Assembly (NCBI GenBank): GCA_016791105.1
Contig: JAEUNM010000113.1
Location: 1 to 41,164 of the forward strand
Length of the DNA: 41,164 nucleotides
Source: Rhodocyclaceae bacterium
GTDB taxonomy: Bacteria; Pseudomonadota; Gammaproteobacteria; Burkholderiales; Rhodocyclaceae
Reading direction: 5' to 3'
Part shown: positions 12,698 through 22,904 of the stretch, in pieces
Position numbering within the stretch: position 1 is the first letter of the stretch
Layout: the number at the start of each line of letters is the position of its first letter
The notes under the pieces: generated by a model
What the model was told of the DNA's origin: nothing
Databases searched by the model: none
Seen by the model: only the letters and a program-made list of their open reading frames with translations
Position numbers and translations under genes: made by a program

Positions 12698-15664
12698 GTG
12701 GGCCAAAAAATTCATATTCCCGTCAAAAAGCTCTGCGCTGCCTTGCTGGTTGCGCTGCCCTGTGTGGCAGGCGCGGCCGGCATGGGCAAGCTGACCGTGT
12801 CCAGCTACATCGGTCAGCCTTTGCGTGCGGAAGTCGAGCTCAACGCCACGAGCGAAGAACTTGGTTCGCTCACGGCGCGCGTCGCACCGCAAAGTGCTTT
12901 CCGCCAAGCCAATGTGGACTATGTCGCCATCCTGTCCAGCCTGCGCATGGTGGTCGATCGCAGCGGGCCGCGGCCGGTCGTGCGACTATCGTCGGTGCGC
13001 CCGATCAACGAGCCGTTTCTGGACCTGCTGATCGAGCTTAACTGGGCCAATGGTCGCCTGGTGCGCGAATATACGATGCTCATCGATCCGGCCGAACGCA
13101 CGCAGCCGGAAGCCGCGGCGCCGGTATTGGCCGAGCCGCGTGGCGGCAGCCGCGCCCGTGCGGAAGCACCGCCCGCGGCAAAAGCGGCCCCGGCCGGTGG
13201 CGGCACCACGCGCGTCGTGAAATCCGGCGACACCCTGGGCCGCATCGCTGCCGAAGTTCGCCCCGAAGGCGTGACGCTGGAACAAATGCTGGTGGCTTTG
13301 TTCCGTGCCAACCCGGACGCATTCGACGGCAAGAACATGAACCGCCTGCGCGCCGGCGCGATACTGCAGGTGCCGGAAAGCACCGACGTTCAAGGCATAG
13401 GTTCCGGCGATGCACATCGTGTCGTGGTCGCCCAGACGTCCGATTTCAACGCCTACCGGCAGCGTTTGGCAGGCAGCGTGGAATCCGCGCCGGGTGCACC
13501 CGAAGAAGCCGCCGTGCAGGAATCGGGCGGCAAGATTACGCCCAAGGTCGAAGAACGCGCGGGTGCCGGGGCGAGCGGGCCCAAAGATCAGGTACGTGTT
13601 TCCAAATCGGCCGGTGGCAAGGGTAGCGAAGCTGCGGCCGGTCGCGTGGCTGCGCTCGAAGAAGACGCCATCGCCAAAGACAAAGCCCTGCAGGAAGCCA
13701 ATTCTCGCGTCGCGGAACTCGAGCGCAATGTACGCGACCTGCAAAGCCTGCTGGAACTGAAAAACAAAAAACTGGCGGAAGTGCAGAGCGCAAGCGCCCC
13801 CGCCGGAAAAGCGCCGACACTGCCGCCGCCGGTTGCAGCGGAGCCCAAACCGGCGCCGGCAGAAGCCAAACCTGCCGCAGCAGAAACCAAAGTAGCGAAG
13901 GCCGAGCCGCCGCCTGTCGTGGTGCCGCCGCCAGCGCAAAAGGTGGAACCCAAGCCGGCGCCTGAAACGAAAGCGGAAGCCAAACCGGAAGCCCCGCCCG
14001 CCGAGGTGAAGCCGGCTCCGGCAGTGGAGGCCAAAGCGCCCGAAGTCAAAGCGCCGGAGCCCAAGCCCGCCGAGCCGAAGCCGGCCGAACCCAAGAAAAA
14101 GCTGGTCGTCGTACAGCCGCCGCCGGAACCGCAAGGCTTTCTTGCGGAACTGATGGAAAACCCCCTGCTGCTGGGGGCTTTGGGTGGTGTGTTGCTGGGC
14201 GGGGTCGGCTACCTGGCCTACAAGCGCAAGCGGGCCGCCGCGCCGGCCGATGCGCCCTCACAAGCGGCGCCGTCCACCACCTCCGCCATGGTGGCAACGT
14301 CGGAATTGTCTGCCGCGTCCGGTTTCGGCCAGCCTGGCGGACAAAGCGTGGACACCAACGCCAGTTCCTTGCAGACCGATTTCAGCCAGTCTTCGCTGTC
14401 GGCCATAGACGCCGACGAGGGCGTCGATCCGGTTGCCGAAGCCGATGTGTATATGGCCTATGGGCGCGATGCCCAGGCCGAAGAAATTCTGCTCGAAGCG
14501 CTGAAAGCTGAGCCCTCGCGCCACGCCATCCATCTGAAACTGCTGGAAATTTACGCCCAGCGCAAGAACGCCAAACAGTTCGAAACGGTAGCCAGCGAGC
14601 TCTATGCGCAGACTGGCGGCATCGGCACCGACTGGGAAAAAGCCGCCAGCATGGGGCGCAAGGTCGATCCGGCCAATCCGCTCTACGGCGGGGCGGCAGC
14701 GCCGCTGCAGGCGGAAGATACGATCAAAACCATCGTGCAGGCGGCCCCGGTGCCTATCGCAGCTGCAGCCGGTGCGGCGGCAGTGGCAGCCACCGACAAG
14801 ACCGTGGTGCTCGAACAGTCGCCGCTCGATACGCCCAAGCTGCGCGACACCTGGACCATGCCGGGCGAACTGGGGCAGGTTGCCGCCGCGGAAGAAAAAC
14901 TGCGTCCACAGGCCGCTGCCGCCATCGCCGACGAAGCGCCTTTCCTCGAAGCGACGCAAATCAACCGCGTTTCCAACAATTCGCTCGATTTCGATCTCGA
15001 TCTGCCAGACGAGGCCCCTGCGCTCGCCGCCAGTGGTCCCGCCGCCACGCTCACGCCGGATGTTCCGGCCAGCGAGGCCGATAACAGCGTCGATTTCGAC
15101 CTCGGTCTGGATTTCGGCTCGGCACCCCAGGCCTCCGACCCGGCGCGCACCGCAGTGCTCGAAAAAGGCATTGCCGACAAGGCCGATTTGCCGTTCGACC
15201 TTCTGCTGGACGAATCCGATGCCGGCAGCGCGGCCACCCGCGACAAGACCGACGTCTTGTCGCTGGATCGCAGCGACGACGGCAACATGCTCGATTTCGA
15301 CCTGGGTGGGGAGCCCCTGCCGGATATTTCCCAGGCACCGCCCAGCATAGATTTGTCGGACATTTCGCTCGATCTGGGTGCGCTGGATGTACCCCCGACG
15401 CCATCCACTCCGAAAGCCGCGGCCTCCGCCGACGCGGACGTGACGGCGGCCATGTTGGCGACCTCGCCGGTGCCCATCAACCTGTTGCAGGACGTCGAAT
15501 CGTCCGACGCCACGGCCGAAGTCGATACCAAGCTCGACCTTGCGCGCGCCTATGAGGACATGGGCGACAAGGAAGGGGCGCGCGAACTGCTGCAGGAAGT
15601 TCTCAAAGAGGGCAGCGCGGCGCAGCAGGATTTGGCGCGCGATATGCTGAAGCGCCTGAGTTGA
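12698..15664 (+). CDS. fimV: FimV-like polar hub protein
   Basis: This protein of 988 residues has the FimV architecture. A signal peptide is followed by the N-terminal FimV domain (GKLTVSSYIGQPLRAEVELN, about residues 30-130) and a periplasmic LysM peptidoglycan-binding domain (RVVKSGDTLGRIAAE, about 170-230). Next come a coiled coil (about 325-370), a long Pro/Ala/Lys-rich spacer (about 375-475), one membrane helix (LLLGALGGVLLGGVGYLAYK) and cytoplasmic TPR-like helices (VYMAYGRDAQAEEILLEAL). The C-terminal FimV motif is LDLARAYEDMGDKEGARELL. In Pseudomonas, FimV organises type IV pili, twitching and polar localisation. I chose GTG 12698 because GAGGTGA (12686-12692) sits just before it and the signal peptide then starts normally. 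Confidence 0.92.
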   Translation: MGQKIHIPVKKLCAALLVALPCVAGAAGMGKLTVSSYIGQPLRAEVELNATSEELGSLTARVAPQSAFRQANVDYVAILSSLRMVVDRSGPRPVVRLSSVRPINEPFLDLLIELNWANGRLVREYTMLIDPAERTQPEAAAPVLAEPRGGSRARAEAPPAAKAAPAGGGTTRVVKSGDTLGRIAAEVRPEGVTLEQMLVALFRANPDAFDGKNMNRLRAGAILQVPESTDVQGIGSGDAHRVVVAQTSDFNAYRQRLAGSVESAPGAPEEAAVQESGGKITPKVEERAGAGASGPKDQVRVSKSAGGKGSEAAAGRVAALEEDAIAKDKALQEANSRVAELERNVRDLQSLLELKNKKLAEVQSASAPAGKAPTLPPPVAAEPKPAPAEAKPAAAETKVAKAEPPPVVVPPPAQKVEPKPAPETKAEAKPEAPPAEVKPAPAVEAKAPEVKAPEPKPAEPKPAEPKKKLVVVQPPPEPQGFLAELMENPLLLGALGGVLLGGVGYLAYKRKRAAAPADAPSQAAPSTTSAMVATSELSAASGFGQPGGQSVDTNASSLQTDFSQSSLSAIDADEGVDPVAEADVYMAYGRDAQAEEILLEALKAEPSRHAIHLKLLEIYAQRKNAKQFETVASELYAQTGGIGTDWEKAASMGRKVDPANPLYGGAAAPLQAEDTIKTIVQAAPVPIAAAAGAAAVAATDKTVVLEQSPLDTPKLRDTWTMPGELGQVAAAEEKLRPQAAAAIADEAPFLEATQINRVSNNSLDFDLDLPDEAPALAASGPAATLTPDVPASEADNSVDFDLGLDFGSAPQASDPARTAVLEKGIADKADLPFDLLLDESDAGSAATRDKTDVLSLDRSDDGNMLDFDLGGEPLPDISQAPPSIDLSDISLDLGALDVPPTPSTPKAAASADADVTAAMLATSPVPINLLQDVESSDATAEVDTKLDLARAYEDMGDKEGARELLQEVLKEGSAAQQDLARDMLKRLS

Positions 15665-15675
15665 AGCACGACTTT

Positions 15676-15700
15676 CCGCCGCCCGCATGCCGGGCGGCGG
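15676..15700. terminator. GC-rich hairpin after fimV
   Basis: CCGCCGCCCG (15676-15685) and CGGGCGGCGG (15691-15700) form a perfect 10-bp stem with a short loop, and the symmetry extends outward (ACTTT/AGTAAGT). There is no T-run, so it may act as an RNA-stabilising or Rho-assisted end rather than a simple intrinsic terminator. Confidence 0.45.
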
Positions 15701-15771
15701 AGTAAGTTCCCGGCCTGTTCCGTGCCCCCGCGCTATTTCGAGGGGGTAATCCCGCCCATGACGCGATCCGC

Positions 15772-16380
15772 ATGAAGTGCGGCCTGCACCCGGCAAGCAC
15801 CATCCTCGCCTGGCTTGCCCTGGCTACCTCGCTATCGCGCCTGTCCGGCCTGTCGCTGGCCTTGGCCCTGCTCGTATTGTTATGTGCTGCGTTCGTACTG
15901 GCCAGACACCGATTGGTGCGGCTAATCCGGCGCGCGCGCTTTTTGCTGCTCAGCCTGGTCGCGGTTTTCGCCTGGGCCTCGCCCGGGCAATACATGTTTC
16001 CAGCCGCCGGAGCGTTTTCGCCGACCCTGGAGGGGGCGCATCTGGCCCTGGCACACGTTGCGATCATCGTCGCGATGCTGTCCATGGTGGCGCTATTGCT
16101 GGAATTACTGCCGCCGGTTGAACTGGCCAGCGGTTGTGCCACCCTGATCGGCCGTGCGCTGCCCGTGCGCGGCGCGGATGAACGCCTGCTGGCGCGCCTG
16201 TGCCTGGTCATGGAATACGTGGAAGGCCCCGCCGTGCATTGGCGCGATTGGTTGAACGGCGCGGCAATGCCGCAGGAGGGGCCGCCGCTGCAGGTGCCGG
16301 ATTTCATCTGGCGCGGGCGCGACAGCCTGGTCGGCGGGTTGTCGCTGCTGGCGGCTGCCGCTGCCGTATTGATGCTCTGA
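15772..16380 (+). CDS. Integral membrane protein, possibly EcfT/CbiQ-like
   Basis: The 202-residue protein has about five hydrophobic segments: near residues 8-20, 24-42, 51-68, 84-112 and 188-202. The start LHPASTILAWLALATSLSRL and the segment RRARFLLLSLVAVFAWASPG resemble CbiQ/EcfT-type transmembrane subunits of energy-coupling-factor transporters as I recall them. The diagnostic Ala-Arg-Gly coupling motifs are not visible, and no ATPase or substrate-binding component lies nearby, so the transporter idea is weak. The gene sits between fimV and truA in the same direction. The start at ATG 15772 has no strong ribosome binding site. Confidence 0.65.
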   Translation: MKCGLHPASTILAWLALATSLSRLSGLSLALALLVLLCAAFVLARHRLVRLIRRARFLLLSLVAVFAWASPGQYMFPAAGAFSPTLEGAHLALAHVAIIVAMLSMVALLLELLPPVELASGCATLIGRALPVRGADERLLARLCLVMEYVEGPAVHWRDWLNGAAMPQEGPPLQVPDFIWRGRDSLVGGLSLLAAAAAVLML

Positions 16381-16404
16381 TAGCCAGCGCCAGGACGGTT
16401 TTGC

Positions 16405-17193
16405 ATGCGCATCGCCCTTTTGCTCGAATACGATGGCAGCGCCTATCACGGCTGGCAATTGCAGGCCGGCGTGCCCAGCGTGCAGGAAGACCTCGAACAG
16501 GCACTCGGCTCCGTGGCCGGTGCGCCGGTGCGTGCCACCGCGGCAGGGCGTACCGACCGCGGCGTGCATGCATCGGTGCAGGTGGTGCACTTCGACGCGC
16601 CGGCCGAACGCCCGCTCTCGGCCTGGGTGCGCGGCGTCAATGCGCACCTCGGCGCAGCATGCTGCGTGCGCTGGGCGGGTGCGGTGGACGATCAATTCCA
16701 CGCCCGCTTCGATGCCAAAAGCCGCAGCTATTGCTATTTGCTGCACAACCACCGCGTGCGCCCGGCCATGCTGCGCGCCTATTCCGGCTGGTGCCACCGG
16801 CCGCTGGATGTCGAACTGATGCAGCGCGCGGCCGGAAAATTGCTCGGCGAGCACGATTTCACCAGCTTTCGCGCCTCGCAATGCCAAGCCAAAACCCCCA
16901 TCAAGACCATGCATTCGTGTGATGTTTCGCGCCACGGCGAGTGGATCATGTTCCGGCTGCGGGCCAATGCTTTCCTGCATCACATGGTGCGCAACATTGT
17001 TGGCGCCCTGGTGCGCGTGGGGCGCGGCGCGGCGGCGCCGGAATGGATGGACGACCTGCTCGCGGCACGCAACCGCAGCCTCGGCGCCCCCACTTTCGGC
17101 CCGCAAGGGCTTTACCTGTGCGGGATAGAATATCCGCCGCAGTGCGGACTGCCGGCCGAACAACTGGTACGCCTGCCGTTTCCACCGCTGTAA
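16405..17193 (+). CDS. truA: tRNA pseudouridine(38-40) synthase
   Basis: TruA converts uridines 38, 39 and 40 in the tRNA anticodon arm to pseudouridine. The 262-residue length is typical. The catalytic aspartate is D51 in GRTDRGVHASVQVVHF. Other family segments are ALLLEYDGSAYHGWQ at the N-terminus, DAKSRSYCYLL, HDFTSFRASQCQAK and NAFLHHMVRNIVGALVRVG. It lies 24 bases after the membrane protein gene and 24 before trpF. A truA-trpF neighbourhood recurs in betaproteobacteria; nothing suggests a direct functional link. Confidence 0.97.
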   Translation: MRIALLLEYDGSAYHGWQLQAGVPSVQEDLEQALGSVAGAPVRATAAGRTDRGVHASVQVVHFDAPAERPLSAWVRGVNAHLGAACCVRWAGAVDDQFHARFDAKSRSYCYLLHNHRVRPAMLRAYSGWCHRPLDVELMQRAAGKLLGEHDFTSFRASQCQAKTPIKTMHSCDVSRHGEWIMFRLRANAFLHHMVRNIVGALVRVGRGAAAPEWMDDLLAARNRSLGAPTFGPQGLYLCGIEYPPQCGLPAEQLVRLPFPPL

Positions 17194-17217
17194 GTGGCAA
17201 TTCCATTGAGGAGAGGC

Positions 17218-17850
17218 ATGCGTACGCGCATCAAAATTTGTGGTTTGACACGCCCGGCCGATGTCGATGAGGCCGTGCGCGCAGGGGCCGATGCGATCGG
17301 GCTGGTGTTCTATCCGCCCAGTCCGCGTTTCGTGACGCTGGAACGTGCGGCGGAACTGGCCGCCCGCGTGCCGCCTTTCGTGAGCGTGGTCGGCTTGTTC
17401 GTGAATGCCGAGCGCACCTTCGTCGAGACGGCGTGCGCCGCGGCGCGGCTGCAAACTTTGCAGTTTCACGGCGACGAGGCGCCCGCCGATTGCCGTGGCT
17501 TTGGCCGTCCTTACATCAAGGCGGCGCGGGTAAAGCCGGGGGTCGATCTGGTAGAATTCGCGGCTCGCTTTGCCGACGCTTGCGGCATTTTGCTCGACGC
17601 GCACAGCGAAGCTTACGGCGGTAGCGGGCAGTGTTTCGACTGGTCGCTCATCCCGTCCGAGCTGCCGCTGCCGCTCATTTTGTCGGGCGGTCTCAATGCG
17701 GAAAACGTGGCCGGCGCGGTGGCGCGCTATCGGCCCTGGGCTGTGGACGTGAGCAGCGGTGTCGAAGCGGCAAAGGGCATCAAGGATGGCGCAAAAATCG
17801 CGGCGTTCATCGCAGGAGTAAAAGATGGGGAAGCCCGATCTTCCGTATGA
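17218..17850 (+). CDS. trpF: Phosphoribosylanthranilate isomerase
   Basis: TrpF carries out the Amadori rearrangement of phosphoribosylanthranilate to CdRP in tryptophan synthesis. The 210 residues form a single TIM-barrel domain. KICGLTRPADVDEAV holds the catalytic cysteine, LQFHGDEAP is typical, and LLDAHSEAYGGSGQCFDW holds the catalytic aspartate. The end LSGGLNAENVAGAV plus VDVSSGVE forms the phosphate site. GAGGAGAGG right before ATG 17218 fixes the start. Its last 26 bases overlap trpB, so translation is probably coupled. It is a free-standing protein here, not fused to TrpC as in enterobacteria. Confidence 0.97.
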   Translation: MRTRIKICGLTRPADVDEAVRAGADAIGLVFYPPSPRFVTLERAAELAARVPPFVSVVGLFVNAERTFVETACAAARLQTLQFHGDEAPADCRGFGRPYIKAARVKPGVDLVEFAARFADACGILLDAHSEAYGGSGQCFDWSLIPSELPLPLILSGGLNAENVAGAVARYRPWAVDVSSGVEAAKGIKDGAKIAAFIAGVKDGEARSSV

Positions 17851-19036
17851 TTTACCCGACGCCGCCGGCCATTTTGGCCGCTACGGCGGTTCGTTCGTGT
17901 CGGAAACCCTGGTTGCGGCGCTGGACGAATTGCGCGCGGCCTATGCGCGCATGTCGCAAGACCCGGAATTCCTGGCCGAATTTGCCTATGAGCTGAAGTA
18001 CTACGTAGGCCGGCCCAGTCCCGTCTATCACGCCCGCCGCCTGTCGGAGCGTTGCGGCGGCGCACAAATTTTCCTGAAGCGCGAAGATCTCAATCACACC
18101 GGCGCGCACAAGGTCAATAACTGCATAGGCCAGGCGCTGCTGGCCCGCCGCATGGGCAAGCCGCGTGTGATCGCGGAAACCGGCGCCGGCCAGCATGGTG
18201 TTGCCACGGCTACCGTGGCGGCGCGCTACGGCATGCGTTGCGTGGTCTATATGGGCAGCGAAGACGTCGCCCGCCAGGCCGCCAACGTGTATCGCATGAA
18301 GCTGCTGGGCGCTGAAGTCATTCCGGTCGAGAGCGGTTCCAAAACGCTCAAGGATGCGCTCAATGAAGCCATGCGCGACTGGGTGACCAATGTCGCGGAC
18401 ACCTTCTACATCATAGGTACCGTGGCCGGCCCGCATCCCTATCCCATGATGGTGCGCGACTTCCAGTCCGTGATCGGGCGCGAATGTCTCGAACAAATGC
18501 CGGAAGTGGCAGGCCGCCAGCCGGATGCCGTGATTGCCTGCGTGGGCGGCGGCTCCAATGCGATGGGAATTTTCCACCCCTATATCGGACACACCGGCGT
18601 GCGTCTGATCGGCGTCGAAGCCGCCGGCTACGGACTGGCCAGCGGGAAACATTCCGCTTCGCTGATCGCGGGGCGTCCCGGCGTGCTGCATGGCAATCGC
18701 ACCTATTTGCTGCAGGACGAAAACGGCCAGATACGCGAAACCCATTCGATTTCGGCCGGGCTCGACTATCCCGGCGTCGGCCCCGAACACGCCTGGCTCA
18801 AGGACAGCGGCCGCGCCGAATATGTCGCCATCGACGACGACGAAGCCCTGGCGGCATTCCATACCCTGTGCCGCACCGAGGGCATACTGCCGGCACTGGA
18901 ATCGTCGCATGCGATTGCCTATGCGATGAAACTTGCGCCCCAACTGCCCAAGGAAGCCGTGCTGCTGGTCAATCTTTCCGGCCGCGGCGACAAGGACATG
19001 CACACGGTGGGCGAAAAATCCGGATTGGGCTTTTAG
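17825..19036 (+). CDS. trpB: Tryptophan synthase beta chain
   Basis: TrpB joins indole and L-serine with PLP to make tryptophan, receiving indole from TrpA through a tunnel. The 403 residues are the normal length. PLP is held by K96 in HTGAHKVNNCIGQ. The phosphate loop is CVGGGSNAMGIF and the catalytic glutamate region is AETGAGQHGVATAT. GGRYGGSFVSETL-type sequence (HFGRYGGSFVSETLVAAL) begins the protein. The start ATG 17825 has AGGAG (17814-17818) and lies inside the end of trpF. trpA follows after 65 bases. Confidence 0.98.
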   Translation: MGKPDLPYDLPDAAGHFGRYGGSFVSETLVAALDELRAAYARMSQDPEFLAEFAYELKYYVGRPSPVYHARRLSERCGGAQIFLKREDLNHTGAHKVNNCIGQALLARRMGKPRVIAETGAGQHGVATATVAARYGMRCVVYMGSEDVARQAANVYRMKLLGAEVIPVESGSKTLKDALNEAMRDWVTNVADTFYIIGTVAGPHPYPMMVRDFQSVIGRECLEQMPEVAGRQPDAVIACVGGGSNAMGIFHPYIGHTGVRLIGVEAAGYGLASGKHSASLIAGRPGVLHGNRTYLLQDENGQIRETHSISAGLDYPGVGPEHAWLKDSGRAEYVAIDDDEALAAFHTLCRTEGILPALESSHAIAYAMKLAPQLPKEAVLLVNLSGRGDKDMHTVGEKSGLGF

Positions 19037-19101
19037 TGCACACCCTGCGCGCAGTTGCTGCATTAGTCGCTACCCGCAAGGGGCGGGAAGTTTAGGTTTC
19101 C

Positions 19102-19905
19102 ATGTCGAGAATAAAAAACACCTTCGAACGCCTGCAGGCGGCCGGGCGCAAGGCGCTCATTCCTTTCATCACCGCCGGTGACCCGGACGCCGACGCCACC
19201 GTGCCGCTCATGCAGGCAGCAGTAGCCGGCGGCGCCGACCTGATCGAACTGGGCGTGCCGTTTTCCGACCCCATGGCCGACGGGCCCACCATACAGCGGG
19301 CGTCCGAACGCGCGCTGGCGCAAGGCATGAGTTTGCGCAAGGTGCTGGAACTGGTCGCGCGCTTCCGCGCCGGCGATGGCCAGACGCCCGTCGTGCTGAT
19401 GGGCTATGCCAACCCCATCGAGGCCATGGGCTACGCGGAATTTTGCCGCGCCGCGTCCAGCGCCGGCGTGGACGGGGTGCTGGTGGTGGACTATCCGCCC
19501 GAAGAGTGCCACGAATTCAGCGACGCGCTGCGCGCGCACGGCATGGACGCAATTTTCCTGCTCGCACCGACCAGCACGCCGCAGCGTATTGCTTCGGTAG
19601 GCGCGCAGGCGAGCGGCTATATCTATTACGTATCGCTCAAGGGCGTGACTGGCGCAAGCCACCTGGATCGCGACGAAGTCGCCCGGCGCATACCGGAAAT
19701 ACGCGAGCAGGTGCGCATGCCAGTGGGGGTGGGTTTTGGCATACGCGATGGTGCGACGGCGCGGACTATTGCCGAAATCGCCGATGCGGTGGTGATCGGC
19801 TCGCGCATCATCGAAGAAATAGAGCGCAGTTCGCGCGACACGGTGGTAAGCAATGTGCAAAAGTTTATCGCCGGCATACGCGCGGCGATGGACGGCGTAG
19901 CCTGA
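19102..19905 (+). CDS. trpA: Tryptophan synthase alpha chain
   Basis: TrpA cleaves indole-3-glycerol phosphate to indole and glyceraldehyde 3-phosphate and works as an alpha2-beta2 complex with TrpB. The 267 residues form a TIM barrel. The catalytic residues fall at the classical numbers: E49 in LIELGVPFSDPMADGP and D60 at its end. KALIPFITAGDPD is the usual N-terminal strand, and GVGFGIRDGATA forms part of the phosphate site. Seven of its 20 isoleucine codons are ATA, unusually many for such a GC-rich gene. accD follows 12 bases after the stop. Confidence 0.98.
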   Translation: MSRIKNTFERLQAAGRKALIPFITAGDPDADATVPLMQAAVAGGADLIELGVPFSDPMADGPTIQRASERALAQGMSLRKVLELVARFRAGDGQTPVVLMGYANPIEAMGYAEFCRAASSAGVDGVLVVDYPPEECHEFSDALRAHGMDAIFLLAPTSTPQRIASVGAQASGYIYYVSLKGVTGASHLDRDEVARRIPEIREQVRMPVGVGFGIRDGATARTIAEIADAVVIGSRIIEEIERSSRDTVVSNVQKFIAGIRAAMDGVA

Positions 19906-19917
19906 GGAGAAACTGGG

Positions 19918-20796
19918 ATGACCTGGATTCAGAAACTGCTGCCGCCCAAGCTCAAGACCACTGCGGGCAAAGAAACTTCCGTCAAGCGTTCCATTCCGGA
20001 AGGGCTGTGGATGAAATGCCCGGCCTGTGAGGCCACGCTCTATACGTCGGACGTCGAAAAGAACGCCAACGTGTGCCCAAAATGTTCGCACCACAATCGT
20101 TTGCGCGCGCGTGCGCGGCTGGATCTGTTGCTCGATCCGGAAGGGCGATTTGAAATCGGTTCCGAAGTGCTGCCGGTGGATCCGCTCAAGTTCAAGGATT
20201 CGAAACGCTATACCGAGCGCCTGAATGGCGCCAACGACGACACCGGCGAATATGACGCAATGGTGGTGCTGCAGGGGGCGGTAAAAACCATACCGCTGGT
20301 AGTGGCCTGTTTCGAATTCGAATTTCTCGGCGGCTCCATGGGTTCCGTGGTGGGCGAACGTTTCGTGCGCGGCGTGCGCACCGCGCTGGAACAGCGCCTG
20401 CCTTTCCTGTGCATCACCTCCAGCGGTGGTGCGCGCATGCAGGAAGGCCTGTTCTCGCTGATGCAGATGGCGAAAACCACCGCCGCGCTTACCTTGCTGG
20501 CGCGCGCACGCCTGCCTTTCATTACTTTGCTGGCCGATCCCACCATGGGCGGCGTGTCGGCCAGTTTTGCTTTCATGGGCGACGTGGTGTTGGCCGAGCC
20601 GGGCGCCCTGATCGGCTTCGCCGGCCCGCGCGTGATCGAACAGACGGTGCGCGAAACCTTGCCGGAAGGCTTCCAGCGCTCGGAATTTTTGCTGGAAAAA
20701 GGCGCCATCGATCTGATCGTCGACCGGCGCGAATTGCGCGATACCCTGGCAGGACTGCTGGCCCTGCTGCAAAAACAACCTTCCCCGGCGAGCTGA
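19918..20796 (+). CDS. accD: Acetyl-CoA carboxylase carboxyltransferase, beta subunit
   Basis: AccD with AccA transfers carboxyl from biotin to acetyl-CoA to make malonyl-CoA, the first step of fatty acid synthesis. The 292 residues are typical. The N-terminal zinc ribbon has C34 and C37 (CPAC) and C53 and C56 (CPKC). The carboxyltransferase core shows FEFLGGSMGSVVGE, SSGGARMQEGLFSLMQMAKT and LLADPTMGGVSASFAFMGDV. GAGGAGAAACTGGG precedes ATG 19918. The gene sits between trpA and folC, an order I associate with many proteobacteria. Confidence 0.97.
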   Translation: MTWIQKLLPPKLKTTAGKETSVKRSIPEGLWMKCPACEATLYTSDVEKNANVCPKCSHHNRLRARARLDLLLDPEGRFEIGSEVLPVDPLKFKDSKRYTERLNGANDDTGEYDAMVVLQGAVKTIPLVVACFEFEFLGGSMGSVVGERFVRGVRTALEQRLPFLCITSSGGARMQEGLFSLMQMAKTTAALTLLARARLPFITLLADPTMGGVSASFAFMGDVVLAEPGALIGFAGPRVIEQTVRETLPEGFQRSEFLLEKGAIDLIVDRRELRDTLAGLLALLQKQPSPAS

Positions 20797-20879
20797 ACCC
20801 GCCACTTAGCCCGATCCGGGCATCCTTGCGTCGCGGCGCGCTGCCGGCGACGGGCGATGCCCGCCTTCTTCCGCACCTT

Positions 20880-22148
<1,269 letters not shown>

Positions 22149-22166
22149 CGACCCGCCCTGCAGCCG

Positions 22167-22904
22167 ATGGCTAGCTCCGAATCCCAGCCCGAACTTAAAC
22201 GCCGTGCCCGCCGCCGCCTGGTGGGCGCGGTGGCGCTCGCACTCCTGGCGGCGGTGGTGCTGCCCATGGTGATGGATCACGAGCCGCGCCAGAGCGCCCA
22301 GGATATCCAGATACGCATTCCCGGCCAGGATCAGGGCCCCATCGCGCACCCCACGCCGCCGCCCGAGGATGGCGACAAGCCCGCTGCGGCGGCGGAAAGT
22401 TCCGCGCCGCCACAGGCGGCAGTGCGGGAGGCGCCGCCCAAACGCCCGCCCGAGCCTGCGCCCGAGATCAAGCCGCGCGCAACCGAGGCCAGCGCGAAAG
22501 TGCCGGCGCCGCCCGCTGCGGCCGCCGCCACGGCGCGCTCCGAGCCACCCGCCAAGCCGGAAGCGGCAACCCCGCCCAAACCCGAAACCGCTGCCGCCAA
22601 GCCCGCAACGGGCGAAAAAGCGTCCCAGCGTGAGGCCGAGCGCGTACGCGCCGTACTCGAAGCTCAGCCGGCGGCGCACTATTACCTGCAGTTGGGGGTC
22701 TTTTCAGATGCCGCCAATGCGCGCAACATACTTGCGAAGTCTCAAGCGCAAGGCGTGGCTGCCAAGGGCGAAGCATTGGATGTGAAAGGTACGAAATCCA
22801 CGCGGGTACGCGCGGGTCCGTTCGCCACGCGCGAAGAAGCCGAGCGCGCACGGCAAAAACTGAAACAGGCCGGAGTCGATGGCAAGCTCATGGAAACGCC
22901 GTGA
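22167..22904 (+). CDS. dedD: SPOR-domain cell division protein, DedD-like
   Basis: This 245-residue protein has a short basic cytoplasmic N-terminus, one membrane helix (about residues 18-34, LVGAVALALLAAVVLPM) and a long Pro/Ala/Lys-rich periplasmic linker. It ends in a SPOR domain (about 165-245) beginning AHYYLQLGVFSDAANARNIL and ending in a basic, Gly/Lys-rich tail. SPOR domains bind denuded glycan strands of septal peptidoglycan, so the protein likely localises to the division site. The context folC-dedD-cvpA-purF is conserved in many proteobacteria. Its stop overlaps the cvpA start by 4 bases. Confidence 0.88.
   Translation: MASSESQPELKRRARRRLVGAVALALLAAVVLPMVMDHEPRQSAQDIQIRIPGQDQGPIAHPTPPPEDGDKPAAAAESSAPPQAAVREAPPKRPPEPAPEIKPRATEASAKVPAPPAAAAATARSEPPAKPEAATPPKPETAAAKPATGEKASQREAERVRAVLEAQPAAHYYLQLGVFSDAANARNILAKSQAQGVAAKGEALDVKGTKSTRVRAGPFATREEAERARQKLKQAGVDGKLMETP

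Noticed and set aside
12986..15796. Long minus-strand open frames opposite fimV
   Set aside because: FimV's domains are clear on the plus strand. The antisense frames are repetitive Gly/Arg/Leu sequences created by the Pro/Ala/Lys-rich codons of FimV.
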